A stretch of DNA of 64,000 bases from Bryobacter sp. (GCA_022843625.1 JALHNH010000003.1:186001-250000); one strand, 5' to 3'; shown: positions 24,001 through 32,671, counted from the stretch's first letter. Numbers and translations: made by a program. The notes: a model not told the origin generated them from the sequence alone.

Positions 24001-25069
24001 CATCGAATTTTTGCCAGATGCTCGATCGGTTCCAATAGATCGTTCCGTAGCAGGTGTTCAACGATTGGCCATGCGAGCTACGGCCATCGCGTTTGATCCC
24101 CTGAGAAAGCGCCTGTATGCCACCACACCAGGGTTCGAGGGCACGCGCGGACAAAGCGTGGTTTCGATTGATCCGGACACCGGCGATATACGTGATGTGA
24201 TGCCTGTCGGGGTATCACCGACCTCACTGACGTTGAGTGAAGATGCTGCGACCCTCTACGTTGGGTTGAAAGGATCGAGATCCATCGCGGCGGTGAATCT
24301 TGATGACAAAAAAGTGACGAGGCGTATACCCTTTCCGCAACTGAATCCGAGATCCACAGTCTGGCCCATGGGAATGGTTGTGATGCCGGGCAAGAAAGGA
24401 GTACTTGGCGTATCGGCGCACACCGGAATCGGATGGTCGGACTGGCAGCAGGTGATTCTTGAAGAGGACGGACGAAGCCGGCCCAGGTGGGTTGGTGCAA
24501 ATCCATTCCAATCATTGCTGGGGTTTCGTGTCCACTTCAGTCAGGATGGTTCGCGATTCCAAGGATTTGATACAACCGGCGCTAACGGTGGCCGTTGGAG
24601 TCTGCCCGTCACGGATCAGGGCGTCGAATATCGGGCGAAATCTAACATGACCATGGCTCCTACCAATGTGGCCGTATGTGGCAATGAGGTGATTACCTCG
24701 AACGGGGAGATCTTTGACCGTCAGGGTTTGGAACCAATTGGGACGATTGCATTTCCGGCAGTGCAATATTGGTCTCAACCAGAGCAGGTAGTGGCCTGTG
24801 ATGAGAGCCGCGACCGTCTCTATTTTTGGCGTCGCTTTGAAGCTATTCAAGCCGGAAGGGTACAGGCGTTTACCGTCCTGGACACCTTTGCGGTGAAGAG
24901 CCGCGAGCATTTGAGCCAGAAGACTTTACCTAACAGTGACGGACATGTCACGGAGATGATTAGTCTTGGCGAAGCTGGCGTCGCTTATATCTATGGCGGA
25001 GATCGAGAGCCAGGCACGAGTACAGGCCGTTTTGATCTCGGCGGCATAGTGATTGTGAGAGTCGACTAG
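21068..25069 (+). CDS. Very large exported beta-propeller-like protein, unknown function
   Basis: A 1333-residue protein with signal peptide (about MRGVAILGFALALLCPVCMHSQ). The body consists of repeated four-strand-like units of 40-60 residues with patterns such as V-S-I-D-P-D-T-G-D-I-R and S-L-T-L-S-E-D-A-A-T-L-Y-V-G, as in YVTN/PQQ-like propellers. Two or three propellers would fit the length. No catalytic motif or membrane anchor was seen. It starts 10 bases after the DUF1501 gene, so it probably belongs to that operon, and it is followed directly by the DUF1501 relic. A partner or scaffold of the DUF1549/1501 pair is an inference. Confidence 0.65.
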   Translation: MRGVAILGFALALLCPVCMHSQVPGGRILDIKTIDVEYVAATDRLYALTAAAEGATARVLLEVDPAGPSVLRSLNLAETVDTLALSPDHTHLLAYSRQPPVTVYRIALGSFEAEANPWRPVIGSEGGQTMHMAVPLDNEARTYAASFDDGTAIFDGEKPRPKILRGRFISQIYRTEVPGVLYGYNGRTTGWEVSRLAMGPEGLEYIGDPIRDAVFGFNRAIQIFEGRMYAANGWIYNVEARQKEGMFRSYEVIFAEAFAIDADKGLMYFTTRSEAGISYFAHDLRTYLPVARLRIESTDSDRFGLQGAARRMLLTRARDLVVFDWQGSKLLFIPTESLPKIEPWKAPEKLEQIRDQVWRLRVPASYLTADRNHGKLLASLQGGVPGSGNSLLQIDPRSGKLEWQLFVGAEPGPPVATDSGKYAYVPLLGESAVRRVKVEGGELDYLIRIEKLVNSPLGRGHTQAAQVLPLPGQEDALVVVQADYPETRLPYYDGVVVYDGQTRRPKTLESTRSIPINSAAIAKNGRRLYGLNGQDSAFGFSTLDIKSDGVVLEKTTEGIGNQFLETLSCDDNLCATTLGSLVEAEGPKRAGRLPVGGTVLVDATAGLVYVLQTLSRSMVLLEFDARTQKLRRKLDIPTAGPAYDLCRWADGQFAALTQEGILIISGSALEPLIEAPIPQPVKLGQGRGMRWSLSLRAIAYDTRRQLIYGAVADSSPSMSHEIIAIDLKSRSVLKRMEIGGWPGLLSVSDDRRYLYFGQETRDRVGRIDLDKWELADSWDVPGRPVLLTLRPGDSDRYVLAMGSGPAIGFGGLSSPPAGLRYYHRGTELQTTSNNTPSWALTDGTNRLYSNQGRWRMDEERLWLEQAYSESFLGPRGRAIDSGLLFSEGGMIGDLSQMRLQDQVEEKGAVWPDVQARRVYYLRETGIRVYDLDGMRMVGMLKADLRAPSPEDSRVLFGCGDGLLATLVGSDLVVVDTADIEFLPDARSVPIDRSVAGVQRLAMRATAIAFDPLRKRLYATTPGFEGTRGQSVVSIDPDTGDIRDVMPVGVSPTSLTLSEDAATLYVGLKGSRSIAAVNLDDKKVTRRIPFPQLNPRSTVWPMGMVVMPGKKGVLGVSAHTGIGWSDWQQVILEEDGRSRPRWVGANPFQSLLGFRVHFSQDGSRFQGFDTTGANGGRWSLPVTDQGVEYRAKSNMTMAPTNVAVCGNEVITSNGEIFDRQGLEPIGTIAFPAVQYWSQPEQVVACDESRDRLYFWRRFEAIQAGRVQAFTVLDTFAVKSREHLSQKTLPNSDGHVTEMISLGEAGVAYIYGGDREPGTSTGRFDLGGIVIVRVD

Positions 25070-25109
25070 CTTAGGCATCCGCGGCTGGAAGCCCAGTTAG
25101 AGAGTTATC

Positions 25110-25515
25110 AGGTAGCGGCTTGGTTTCAGTTGAGGGTGGCGTGCGTTTTGTGCAGACCTGGGGTGGGCCGATAATGGATTTCCCCAGCGCAATTGGGATA
25201 GCCACGAAAATCTGAAGAAGGATCTGAAGTCGCTGGGAATGCTCGAAGACACGATTGTCCATTAGACGACGGAATTTGGGGCGGGACCACAATCCGCGTG
25301 GGTTTACTTCTTGGCTGGCAGGTGGTGGGTTCAAGGGCGGCACTAGCTTTGGGTTCACCGATGAATGAAGCTACAAGGCTGATTGCTATGACGTGCATGC
25401 GACGCTGCTGCATCAGTTGGGGATCGATCACACGCGACTGACTTACCGAAATAACGGAATTGATCGCCGGCTGACGGATGTGCACGGGGTGGTGCTGCGG
25501 GAGTTGGTAACTTAA
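25110..25515 (+). pseudogene. Decayed C-terminal copy of the DUF1501 gene
   Basis: This stretch aligns with 20575-21057 of the intact DUF1501 gene. It has lost 54 bases between two GAAGGATC repeats (present in the parent at 20661 and 20715), about 29 bases after GAATTTGG, and 15 bases before ATTGCTATGAC. Two Trp codons have become stops: TGG to TAG in the segment matching Y-W-T-T-E-F-G and TGG to TGA in the segment matching D-E-W-S-Y. The last 40 codons remain very close to the parent ([13 protein letters not shown]). No start codon or N-terminal part remains. Confidence 0.85.
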
Positions 25516-25580
25516 GGCGCGATCATTCCTGTCAATCGACTAAGCCTAATGGGTTCCGAGACAAAAAGCATCCAGCCTAT

Positions 25581-25931
25581 TCAACCGGGATGCCGCTCGG
25601 CTTCCATGAGATTGAGGAGAATATCGTTGATCCTCGTCAAGTGTCCATCGCCTTTGGACTTGAGCCAGATCAGCACTCTGGGGTCGAGACGTACGCTTAC
25701 GGCAACTTTCTTTTTCACTTCACGCAGCCGAACCATGTTCGCCAACTGATGCTTTGTCAGTGGCGGAATGTCGCTGAAGTCAATTTTTGAATCGTCCCCA
25801 GCTTTTTGGTCCTTGGCGATTTGGCTTATTGCACGCTTTTCTTCCTCAGTCCATTGCCTGCGCTTGATATCTTCTGAGCTCATGCGAATCAGCTGGGCGG
25901 GCTGAGATGATGCGGATAATTTCTTGGCCAT
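25581..25931 (-). CDS. brnA: BrnA-family antitoxin
   Basis: A 116-residue protein with GAGAGG placed 8 bases before ATG 25931. The C-terminal part is the BrnA ribbon-helix-helix-like dimer/DNA-binding region, reading V-A-V-S-V-R-L-D-P-R-V-L-I-W-L-K-S-K-G then T-R-I-N-D-I-L. A longer charged N-terminus should contact the toxin. BrnA neutralises BrnT and represses the operon. It overlaps brnT by 86 bases, longer than the usual few bases; a start at 25883 would cut this to 38 but has no visible ribosome site. Confidence 0.88.
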   Translation of the reverse strand: MAKKLSASSQPAQLIRMSSEDIKRRQWTEEEKRAISQIAKDQKAGDDSKIDFSDIPPLTKHQLANMVRLREVKKKVAVSVRLDPRVLIWLKSKGDGHLTRINDILLNLMEAERHPG

Positions 25932-26157
25932 TGACGTCCTCTCTATACACGTGCACGACTAAGAGAACTCCAGGCTGTCGTGAGGCGGTTTGAATTGCTC
26001 CAGTGGCTTGCCAACGGAGTTCGCCCGTCTCATCGACCCTATCCAATCCAATGAGGCATTGCGGGTCTTCGAAAACCAGAGTTGCCAGTTCGAATGAGAT
26101 GCCAGCGTGTTTCCGCTGGTTTAGGAGATTCTTTTTCGCATCCCATTCGTATTGCAC
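25846..26157 (-). CDS. brnT: BrnT-family toxin
   Basis: A 103-residue protein from GTG 26157. It has the BrnT pattern: Y-E-W-D-A-K-K-N-L-L-N-Q-R-K-H-G-like start (here K-H-A-G-I-S-F), then A-T-L-V-F-E-D-P, and a late I-R-I-I-S-A-R-P-A motif. BrnT has a RelE-like fold and acts as a ribonuclease that blocks translation. Toxin-first order is standard for this family. A short insertion around A-I-Q-T-A-S-R-Q-P-G in the middle is not typical, so residual activity is uncertain. GTATATAC just upstream may be the operator. Confidence 0.85.
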   Translation of the reverse strand: MQYEWDAKKNLLNQRKHAGISFELATLVFEDPQCLIGLDRVDETGELRWQATGAIQTASRQPGVLLVVHVYREDVNGQEIIRIISARPADSHELRRYQAQAMD

Positions 26158-26160
26158 AAT

Positions 26161-26168
26161 GTATATAC
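26161..26168. promoter_or_regulatory. GTATATAC palindrome upstream of brnT
   Basis: A perfect 8-base palindrome 3 bases before the brnT start (reverse strand) could be the operator bound by BrnA or part of a -10 region. It is short and could occur by chance. Confidence 0.3.
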
Positions 26169-26183
26169 GCAGTATGGCACGAA

Positions 26184-26894
26184 TCAGGCTTTTAGGCGGC
26201 TGTAGTAGTCGCGGGTGAGGTCGAGGATGTTGCGCTCTTTTTTGCTTTCGGCGAGGCCTTTGAGGATGCCTTCGCGGTCAGCTTGATTGCGTTCTCGGCC
26301 GAGTTTGAACTTGCCTTCCACCGACTGGATCTGCATCTCGTAACCAACGATGCCCTGGCGCATTCCTTTGAGATAGCTCTCGGGGAGCTTGTCGTAAACC
26401 CATTTCTCTCCGCCACCGTAATGGCCTTCGTTTGTATCGACCAGACGCTTGAGACCCGCGGCGAAGGCTTCGTCACTGTCGATTCGTTTGGGCTTGCCGG
26501 TGGCGTGGACGACGGCGAAGTTCCAGGTGGGGACGGCGCTTTTGGTGTTGTACCAGTTGGGAGAGATGTAGGAGTGTGGGCCGTGAAAGACAACCAGGGC
26601 TTCTTCATTGCCATCGATGGCATTGTTTTGGGGGTTGCTCTTCGCGATGTGCCACCAGAGACTGCCCCAGCCGTCTTTGTCGCGGCTCAGAATTGTAGGC
26701 ACGTTGGTGATGCGAAGGCCGCCCTTTGAGGTGACGATCATGGCGAAGGCGTATTCTTCCATGAAGTCGAGCAGGAGGGGACGATCCTTCTCGGACTGCG
26801 CTGCAGGGATGTAGATTGTGTCCGAAGCGGAGGATTCTTCCTCCATGGCGAGCAAGGCGGAAAGGCCGATGAGGAAGTCGCGACGTTCTGGCAT
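26184..26894 (-). CDS. PaiB-like FMN-binding split-barrel protein with Tat leader
   Basis: About 236 residues. ATG 26894 is favoured because it follows the TonB receptor stop and opens a twin-arginine leader (M-P-E-R-R-D-F-L-I-G-L-S-A-L-L-A). The rest matches the PaiB/FMN-binding-2 family: Y-A-F-A-M-I-V-T-S near 55, H-I-A-K-S-N-P-Q near 90, V-V-F-H-G-P-H-S-Y-I-S-P-N-W-Y and W-N-F-A-V-V-H. Family members are usually cytoplasmic and were first described as negative regulators in Bacillus. An exported form is unusual and may be a redox or flavin-binding protein. Confidence 0.75.
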   Translation of the reverse strand: MPERRDFLIGLSALLAMEEESSASDTIYIPAAQSEKDRPLLLDFMEEYAFAMIVTSKGGLRITNVPTILSRDKDGWGSLWWHIAKSNPQNNAIDGNEEALVVFHGPHSYISPNWYNTKSAVPTWNFAVVHATGKPKRIDSDEAFAAGLKRLVDTNEGHYGGGEKWVYDKLPESYLKGMRQGIVGYEMQIQSVEGKFKLGRERNQADREGILKGLAESKKERNILDLTRDYYSRLKA

Positions 26895-26911
26895 TCCTTT
26901 AGGAAAGCATA

Positions 26912-29284
26912 TTAAAAGCGCCAGTCGAGACCGATGGTGGGGAAGAGACCCAACTGCTCGTTGACGAGTTGTGTGTTGAGGCGGCGATTCCAAGTGAAGC
27001 CAGCGGTGTTCTTGCGATTGGTGATGTTCTGGGCACCGATGAAGAAGAGGACTGGTTTACCCTTGACGGTGAAGCGGCGGTCGGCGCGGAGGTCGAGACG
27101 GAAGTAGTCAGGAAGACGCTCGGCGTTGACACGGTTGAGATCGAAGATGGCGCGGCTTTGCTGGGTGGAGAGCCTGGTGTCGAAGGGCGTGTAGGGGCGG
27201 CCCGAGAGATAGGAGGCGCGAACCGAGAGCTCCCATTTCTGGGTAAGACGGTAGCCGCCGGTGACGTTGGCGATGCGGTTGTAGTCAAAAGAACTGGGAC
27301 GCTGGATACCGTCAAGGCCCGCTTGGCGGGACTTTGAAAAAGAGAGGTTGCCGATGGCAAACCACTTGTCGCCGAAACGCTTTTCGGCGTAGAGCTCGAG
27401 GCCCTGAGCTGAGCCGCGGCCGGCACTTTCGATGGGGAAGAGAATGCTGCGGACGGCAAAGGTGTCGCCCAGATTGGCTAGCGAGAGGCTGGGGAACTGG
27501 CTCGCTACAGGATAGTCTTTGTAGTTCTTGCGGTAGCCTTCCACGGTGAAGAGGACGCCGTTTTTGAAGCGGTAGCTGAGGCCGGTAATGTAATGGTCTG
27601 CCCGGAAGGGGAGGGTGCCCTGATTTTGTGGGAATACCGTGAGGAAGAGCAGGGCGGGTTGTTGGAAATACTGCCCAAAGCTGGCCCTGAGTTGCATGCG
27701 CTGGCTGAGGCGATAGCTGAGGGAAGCGCGGGGGCTGAAGCGGTTGCGGTTAATAAAACCATAGTTGTCCCAACGGCCGCCAATGGTGTAGCTGAGGCGT
27801 TTCATCGTGTCGCCTGTAATCTGGGCATAGCCGCTACTTTGTGAAGTGCGGAACTGTCTGTTTAGGCTGAAAGGGTTGAGATCGGGGCGGACGGAGTATG
27901 GAGAATCGTCGCCGAAGGGAGACTGTGAGTTGTAGCTGACACCGAAGCTTTTGAAGTTGCCACCGGCCTGGAACTTGAGTGATTCGCCCATGTAGCGGGT
28001 AAAGTCGTATTTGATGGTGGTTTCGCCTTCGCGGGAGTTTTCGCTGTAGAGGAGTTGGCTGCGGGCAATTAAGCTATCGAGATTTCCTGTTGCGGGAATG
28101 CTAGAGCCAGTGCTGAGGAGATCTCTTACTGAACTGGTTACGCGTGCGGCTGAGTAAGTGACCCCGAGCAGGCCTACGGAACGGTCACTGAAGACGCGTT
28201 GCCAGTTGAAGCCGGTGGCACTGCGGCGGCCCCTGTAGCGGATATCGAAGTTGGTTACTTCTTCCTTTCGGTCTTCCTCGGTTTGTCCTTCTCTGGCACC
28301 GAGCCGGATGTCGTCGACACCGGTGAGATTCACCATCCAGACTCGATCGCGAGAGGAGAGGTCGTAGAGGAGCTTGGTGTTGAAGGTGTAGGCGACTGGA
28401 ACGCCACCGAAGCCGACGTCTTTGGTGAAGAGGTCGAGAAAGGTGCGGCGGAAGCTGGTAACGAAACTGCCCTTTTTTGATTTTCCGAGTGGGCCTTCGA
28501 AGATGAGCCCGGCCCCGGCATAGCCGAGGGTGGCACGACCGCCGAATTTGTCGCGATCGCCTTCACGTTGGGTGATTTGCAGAACAGAACTGGCGCGATT
28601 GATGTAGGGGGCAGGGAAGCCACCGGTGAGGAAAGTCACGTTTTCGATTAGGTTGGCATCCAGGATTCCGACGCTGCCGCCGGCTGAGGCGAAGTTGGCA
28701 AAAGAGTTAATGTTGGGGACTTCGATGTTGTCGACGATGAAGAGGTTTTCGAGTGGTGAGCCGCCACGGACGATGATGTCGTTGCGGAAGTCATCGGAGC
28801 CGATAGCGACACCGGGAAGCACTTGCACGAAGCGGGAGACGTCCTGAAGCGAACCTGCGTTCTGAAAGACGTCTTTGCCGGTGACTATGTAAGAGGAAGT
28901 CTTGATTTCTTCAGGTGCAATCAGAGCGGACTCGGTGACGGTGAGACTTTGGGTGGTTGCTTCGATCGAAGGGAGGGTGATCTCAACCCGGCTCTCTACA
29001 CCGGCCGCTACCTGGATTGGATTCGATTTGAGCTGGACTTTAGGACCTTTGACGTCAAGCGTATAAGTGCCGGGACGAAGGCCTGTAAAACGAAAGCGAC
29101 CTTGCGCGTCGCTTTTGACGCAATTGTTGGTGGATGTAATACAGAGCTCTGCTGAAATAACAGGCTGATTATCAGAGCCTTGTACGAGACCACTGAGTGC
29201 TCCGACTCCGGTAGTATCTTGCGAAAAAAGAAGGTGTGCAGTCAGAAGAAGGATGAAAAATTTCACTCTCCATTTGATGCACAC
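26912..29284 (-). CDS. TonB-dependent receptor with carboxypeptidase-regulatory N-terminal domain
   Basis: A 790-residue outer-membrane receptor. A signal peptide (F-F-I-L-L-L-T-A-H-L-L-F-S-Q) is followed by a carboxypeptidase-regulatory/CNA-B-like domain (about 30-110, G-R-F-R-F-T-G-L-R-P-G-T-Y). Next comes the plug (about 130-240, with D-I-I-V-R-G-G-S-P-L-E-N-L) and a long beta-barrel ending in the terminal aromatic R-F. It takes up an unknown ligand with energy from TonB. GTG at 29284 or 29266 are both possible starts. It follows the larger receptor by 27 bases on the same strand. Confidence 0.85.
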   Translation of the reverse strand: MCIKWRVKFFILLLTAHLLFSQDTTGVGALSGLVQGSDNQPVISAELCITSTNNCVKSDAQGRFRFTGLRPGTYTLDVKGPKVQLKSNPIQVAAGVESRVEITLPSIEATTQSLTVTESALIAPEEIKTSSYIVTGKDVFQNAGSLQDVSRFVQVLPGVAIGSDDFRNDIIVRGGSPLENLFIVDNIEVPNINSFANFASAGGSVGILDANLIENVTFLTGGFPAPYINRASSVLQITQREGDRDKFGGRATLGYAGAGLIFEGPLGKSKKGSFVTSFRRTFLDLFTKDVGFGGVPVAYTFNTKLLYDLSSRDRVWMVNLTGVDDIRLGAREGQTEEDRKEEVTNFDIRYRGRRSATGFNWQRVFSDRSVGLLGVTYSAARVTSSVRDLLSTGSSIPATGNLDSLIARSQLLYSENSREGETTIKYDFTRYMGESLKFQAGGNFKSFGVSYNSQSPFGDDSPYSVRPDLNPFSLNRQFRTSQSSGYAQITGDTMKRLSYTIGGRWDNYGFINRNRFSPRASLSYRLSQRMQLRASFGQYFQQPALLFLTVFPQNQGTLPFRADHYITGLSYRFKNGVLFTVEGYRKNYKDYPVASQFPSLSLANLGDTFAVRSILFPIESAGRGSAQGLELYAEKRFGDKWFAIGNLSFSKSRQAGLDGIQRPSSFDYNRIANVTGGYRLTQKWELSVRASYLSGRPYTPFDTRLSTQQSRAIFDLNRVNAERLPDYFRLDLRADRRFTVKGKPVLFFIGAQNITNRKNTAGFTWNRRLNTQLVNEQLGLFPTIGLDWRF

Positions 29285-29311
29285 CTCAGCTTTTTGGTTT
29301 AATTGTCGAGC

Positions 29312-32300
29312 TTAAAAAATGAGTTTCAGCGCGAACTGGACGAAGCGGGGATCGAAAGTGGAACCGACACGGCCAAAGTTGGCGCTAGCGAGATTGACTT
29401 CGGGAGCCGCAAAGTTGGTTTTGTTGAATAGGTTGTAGAACTCGCTGCGGAACTGAAGCCTTGCGCCCTCATTAATGAAGCGCATGCCAAAGCTCTTGGA
29501 GAGAACAAAATCGGTTTGATAGAGCGGGAAGCCAAATGCTACATTGCGACCAAGGTTCCCAAATGGAGAGGTTACTGGAGGCGTTGCCAAATTGGCGCGG
29601 TTGAAGTAGTTGGTAAAGCTACGCTCGGATTCAGGAGCGAGAACACCGATGGAGCCATTGATTACGTTGGGACGCAGGGCGACGTTACCAAGGAAGTCTG
29701 GTTGTCCGTCGGAGAGAATACCTGCAGCGTCGGGGTAGCGAATGTTGAGCGGTAGGCCGCTTTGTGAGTTCACAATCGCACTGGCCTGCCAACCGCCAAG
29801 GATGGCGTCAAAAGCACCGTTGATATCGCGGCCAAACTTTCGACCCTTGCCAAAAGGCATCTCTACGACGAAGCTGGTGGTGTTGTTCCAGCGCTGGTCG
29901 AAGCTGGAGGAACCCTTGTCGTTCGCGACGTTACGAATGTCCTGTGGATTGGGGCTGCCGCCAACGGAACCTTCGAGAACCTGACCGACCGTATCGATTG
30001 CCTTGCCATAGGTGAAGGAGTTGAGAACGGTAAGCCAGTCGCCGCGATGTTCAAACTTGACCTGCAGTGAGTTGTAGTTGGAGAAGGCGGTTGGGACGAC
30101 GGCAGTGATGTTGCCGAAGCCCTGCACCGGGCGGCGTGCCAGCAGTGTGCCGATGGTAGTGAGGCCTTGTGAAACTTCAGCCTGGGTGATGGGGCGGGCC
30201 TGATTAAAGTCGCCGAGTACGGGCAAATGGTCGGCGCGGTTGCCGACATATGCCACATCGAGGAGCGTGTTTTTGAAGAGGTTGCGTTGAATGGTGAAGT
30301 GCCAATTCTGTACATAGCCCCAGGGCGTGTTGCGATCCATGTAAAGGATTACGTTTGAGCCGGGTTTGACAGGGTAGCCTTGTTCGCGAGTACGGAAGCA
30401 GTTGGCGAAGTTGTTTGCGGTGCAAAGATTGCCAAGCTGCGCGGGGCTGTTCTGGGCAGAGAAGCGAGTGACGAAGGGAGCGTTGGTGCTGAGGTATTCG
30501 GCACTGGCCATACGGTTCCAGTAATTCCAGCCAAAGCCGTAGCCGCCGCGGAGGACGGTTTTCGAGTCGAGTTGATAGGCAGCCCCAAAGCGAGGGGCAA
30601 AGTTATTCCAGGTCTGACGCTGCAAAGTACGGTTTTCGATGCCACCGCCTGAGGCCAGGATCAGCTTGTTCTGCGTGGGATCGAAATTGGCAAGCTTGTT
30701 GTCAGCGTCGTAGGCAGGGGTGGTCATTTCATAGCGCAGACCCATGTTGAGGGTGAGCTTGGAATTGACCTTGAAATCGTCCTGGATGTAAAACCAATGC
30801 GCCTGCTGGCGAACCTTCGCCTGAACCTGGGTGGCGATCTGGTAGGAACTGCGGGAGCCGAAGTAAAAATCGGCCAGGGAGTGGACGGTGTTAGCAGAGC
30901 CTCCAGCGAGGGCTCCGAGATTTTGGCCAGGCAGCCGGGAGTAGAAACCGCCATAACCATCGATACCGTAAAGAGGGTTGGTGTCATCTACGAGGATGTT
31001 CATGAAAAGCAGTTCGTAGCCCATCTTGAGGTTATGACGGTTGACGATTTTGGAGAGGTTCATGCGCGAGTTGATCGTGGTGGGGAACTGCGCTTGAGGA
31101 TTTGTGGACTGACGACCGAAGCGCGGGAAGCCCTGTATGTCCTGGGGGGTGATTCCGCCCTGGATACGAGGGCCTTCTGGAAGGCCGGTAATGCCAAATA
31201 GTTCGCGCATCGAAGGGCCGCCGACTTGTGCCGGCAAGCGGTCCATACCAAGACGAGTGACTCCAAAACGATATTCGATAACTTCAGTAGCGGACTTGGT
31301 CCAGGTCAGCCCGGCGATGCCCTGCTGGTTGAAAGTTTCAAGGCTGCCGAGGTTGTTGCCGCCGGCGAAGCCAGTGATCAGGCCGGGGGCCAGAATGGTC
31401 TGACGACGATGCGCGTAGCGAAAGAAGCTATTGATGTTGTTTGAGACCTTGTGGTCGATCTTGATTGCACCTTTATTGTCGGTGAGTTTGTTGCTGTCGA
31501 AGCCACCGAAGTTGGTAGCGATGCCAAGTGCACCGCCACCGGCGCGGTTGGCCTGAGGAAGTTCAGATAGAACGCGACGCGCGAAACGAGTCATGGGGAT
31601 GACAGAACCAGCGGGGAAGACAGTGCCTGCGGCGATGGTGCGGCCGGTGTCATCGGTGAATGCGTAGGGTGCGCGGACATCGAGGGGCAATACGCCGCGA
31701 CGCATGTCTGTTGAAGGAAGCGAGGTGAGTGAAAAGGGAGCGATGGACCAGCGAGAGCCTTCGTAATCGGCAAAGAAGAAGGTGCGGTCTTTGATAATCG
31801 GGCCACCGACTGCGGCCCCAAACTGATTGCGCTTGTTTACCGGCTTCTGGTTCAGGGTGGGCTTGAAGAAGCCAGTAGCGTTCAGCTTCTCGTTCTGGAG
31901 AAATTCCCAGACTGCACCGTGAAAGGCGTTGGTGCCAGATTTTGTGGCAACGTTCATGACTGCGCCGCCACTACGTCCAAATTCTGCGGAGTAGCCGTTG
32001 ACGATCAGACGGAACTCGGCGACAGAGTCCGGCGAGGGCTGAATGGACTGGTTGGAGAAGCCCTGATTGGTTGTTCCATAAAAGTTGTTGTCGATGCCGT
32101 CGAGCAGGAAGTTATTCCAAACGCTGCGCAGACCATTCACATTGTAGGAGCCTTCGCGGCGAAATGCGATGGAACCCTGATTGCCCGATGTGGATTGGCG
32201 AACGCCTGGCGAGAGGAGCGCCAGGTTTGCGTAGCTGCGACCCTGTAGCGGCAGTTCGACTACCTGTTTGGAGGCGATGACCTGGCCCTTGGATGAGCTG

Positions 32301-32671
32301 TCGGCTTCGAGCAAGGGAGTGGTGGCTTCGACGTTTATGATTTCTGTGACTTGGCCAACGCGAAGGTTGAGGTCAACTCGTTGACGAGCATTCACCGTAA
32401 TACTAATGTTGTCGGCAGATGCAGTCGTGAAGCCCTGCATTTCGGCAGTCAATTTGTAGGTGCCAATTCGGATGGAGGGGAAAATGAAATCGCCGGTTTC
32501 TGTAGTGTTGGTGGTTTGGGTGATGCCTGTATCGTTGTTTCTGAGTACAACCTTGGCACCGGATAGTGGACCGCCTTTTTCGTCGCGGACAGAACCCACG
32601 ACGGCGGCTGAATCAAATTGAGCAAACGCGTAAAGCGCTGTGAATAGGAGGGTTGTGATGAAGCGAGACAT
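29312..32671 (-). CDS. Oar-like TonB-dependent receptor
   Basis: About 1119 residues from ATG 32671, which gives a clean leader (MSRFITTLLFTALYAFAQ); an ATG at 32692 adds seven residues. The N-terminal carboxypeptidase-regulatory domain reads V-G-S-V-R-D-E-K-G-G-P-L-S-G-A-K-V near residue 20. A plug-like region around G-S-I-A-F-R-R-E-G-S-Y-N-V-N-G then leads into a very long barrel ending F-A-L-K-L-I-F. This architecture is the Oar type abundant in Acidobacteriota, where ligands are thought to be oligo- or polysaccharides or peptides. It is the first gene of a receptor pair. Confidence 0.85.
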   Translation of the reverse strand: MSRFITTLLFTALYAFAQFDSAAVVGSVRDEKGGPLSGAKVVLRNNDTGITQTTNTTETGDFIFPSIRIGTYKLTAEMQGFTTASADNISITVNARQRVDLNLRVGQVTEIINVEATTPLLEADSSSKGQVIASKQVVELPLQGRSYANLALLSPGVRQSTSGNQGSIAFRREGSYNVNGLRSVWNNFLLDGIDNNFYGTTNQGFSNQSIQPSPDSVAEFRLIVNGYSAEFGRSGGAVMNVATKSGTNAFHGAVWEFLQNEKLNATGFFKPTLNQKPVNKRNQFGAAVGGPIIKDRTFFFADYEGSRWSIAPFSLTSLPSTDMRRGVLPLDVRAPYAFTDDTGRTIAAGTVFPAGSVIPMTRFARRVLSELPQANRAGGGALGIATNFGGFDSNKLTDNKGAIKIDHKVSNNINSFFRYAHRRQTILAPGLITGFAGGNNLGSLETFNQQGIAGLTWTKSATEVIEYRFGVTRLGMDRLPAQVGGPSMRELFGITGLPEGPRIQGGITPQDIQGFPRFGRQSTNPQAQFPTTINSRMNLSKIVNRHNLKMGYELLFMNILVDDTNPLYGIDGYGGFYSRLPGQNLGALAGGSANTVHSLADFYFGSRSSYQIATQVQAKVRQQAHWFYIQDDFKVNSKLTLNMGLRYEMTTPAYDADNKLANFDPTQNKLILASGGGIENRTLQRQTWNNFAPRFGAAYQLDSKTVLRGGYGFGWNYWNRMASAEYLSTNAPFVTRFSAQNSPAQLGNLCTANNFANCFRTREQGYPVKPGSNVILYMDRNTPWGYVQNWHFTIQRNLFKNTLLDVAYVGNRADHLPVLGDFNQARPITQAEVSQGLTTIGTLLARRPVQGFGNITAVVPTAFSNYNSLQVKFEHRGDWLTVLNSFTYGKAIDTVGQVLEGSVGGSPNPQDIRNVANDKGSSSFDQRWNNTTSFVVEMPFGKGRKFGRDINGAFDAILGGWQASAIVNSQSGLPLNIRYPDAAGILSDGQPDFLGNVALRPNVINGSIGVLAPESERSFTNYFNRANLATPPVTSPFGNLGRNVAFGFPLYQTDFVLSKSFGMRFINEGARLQFRSEFYNLFNKTNFAAPEVNLASANFGRVGSTFDPRFVQFALKLIF

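Noticed and set aside
25516..25580. Terminator or att site between the DUF1501 relic and brnA
   Set aside because: No stem of more than a few bases and no repeated flanks were found.
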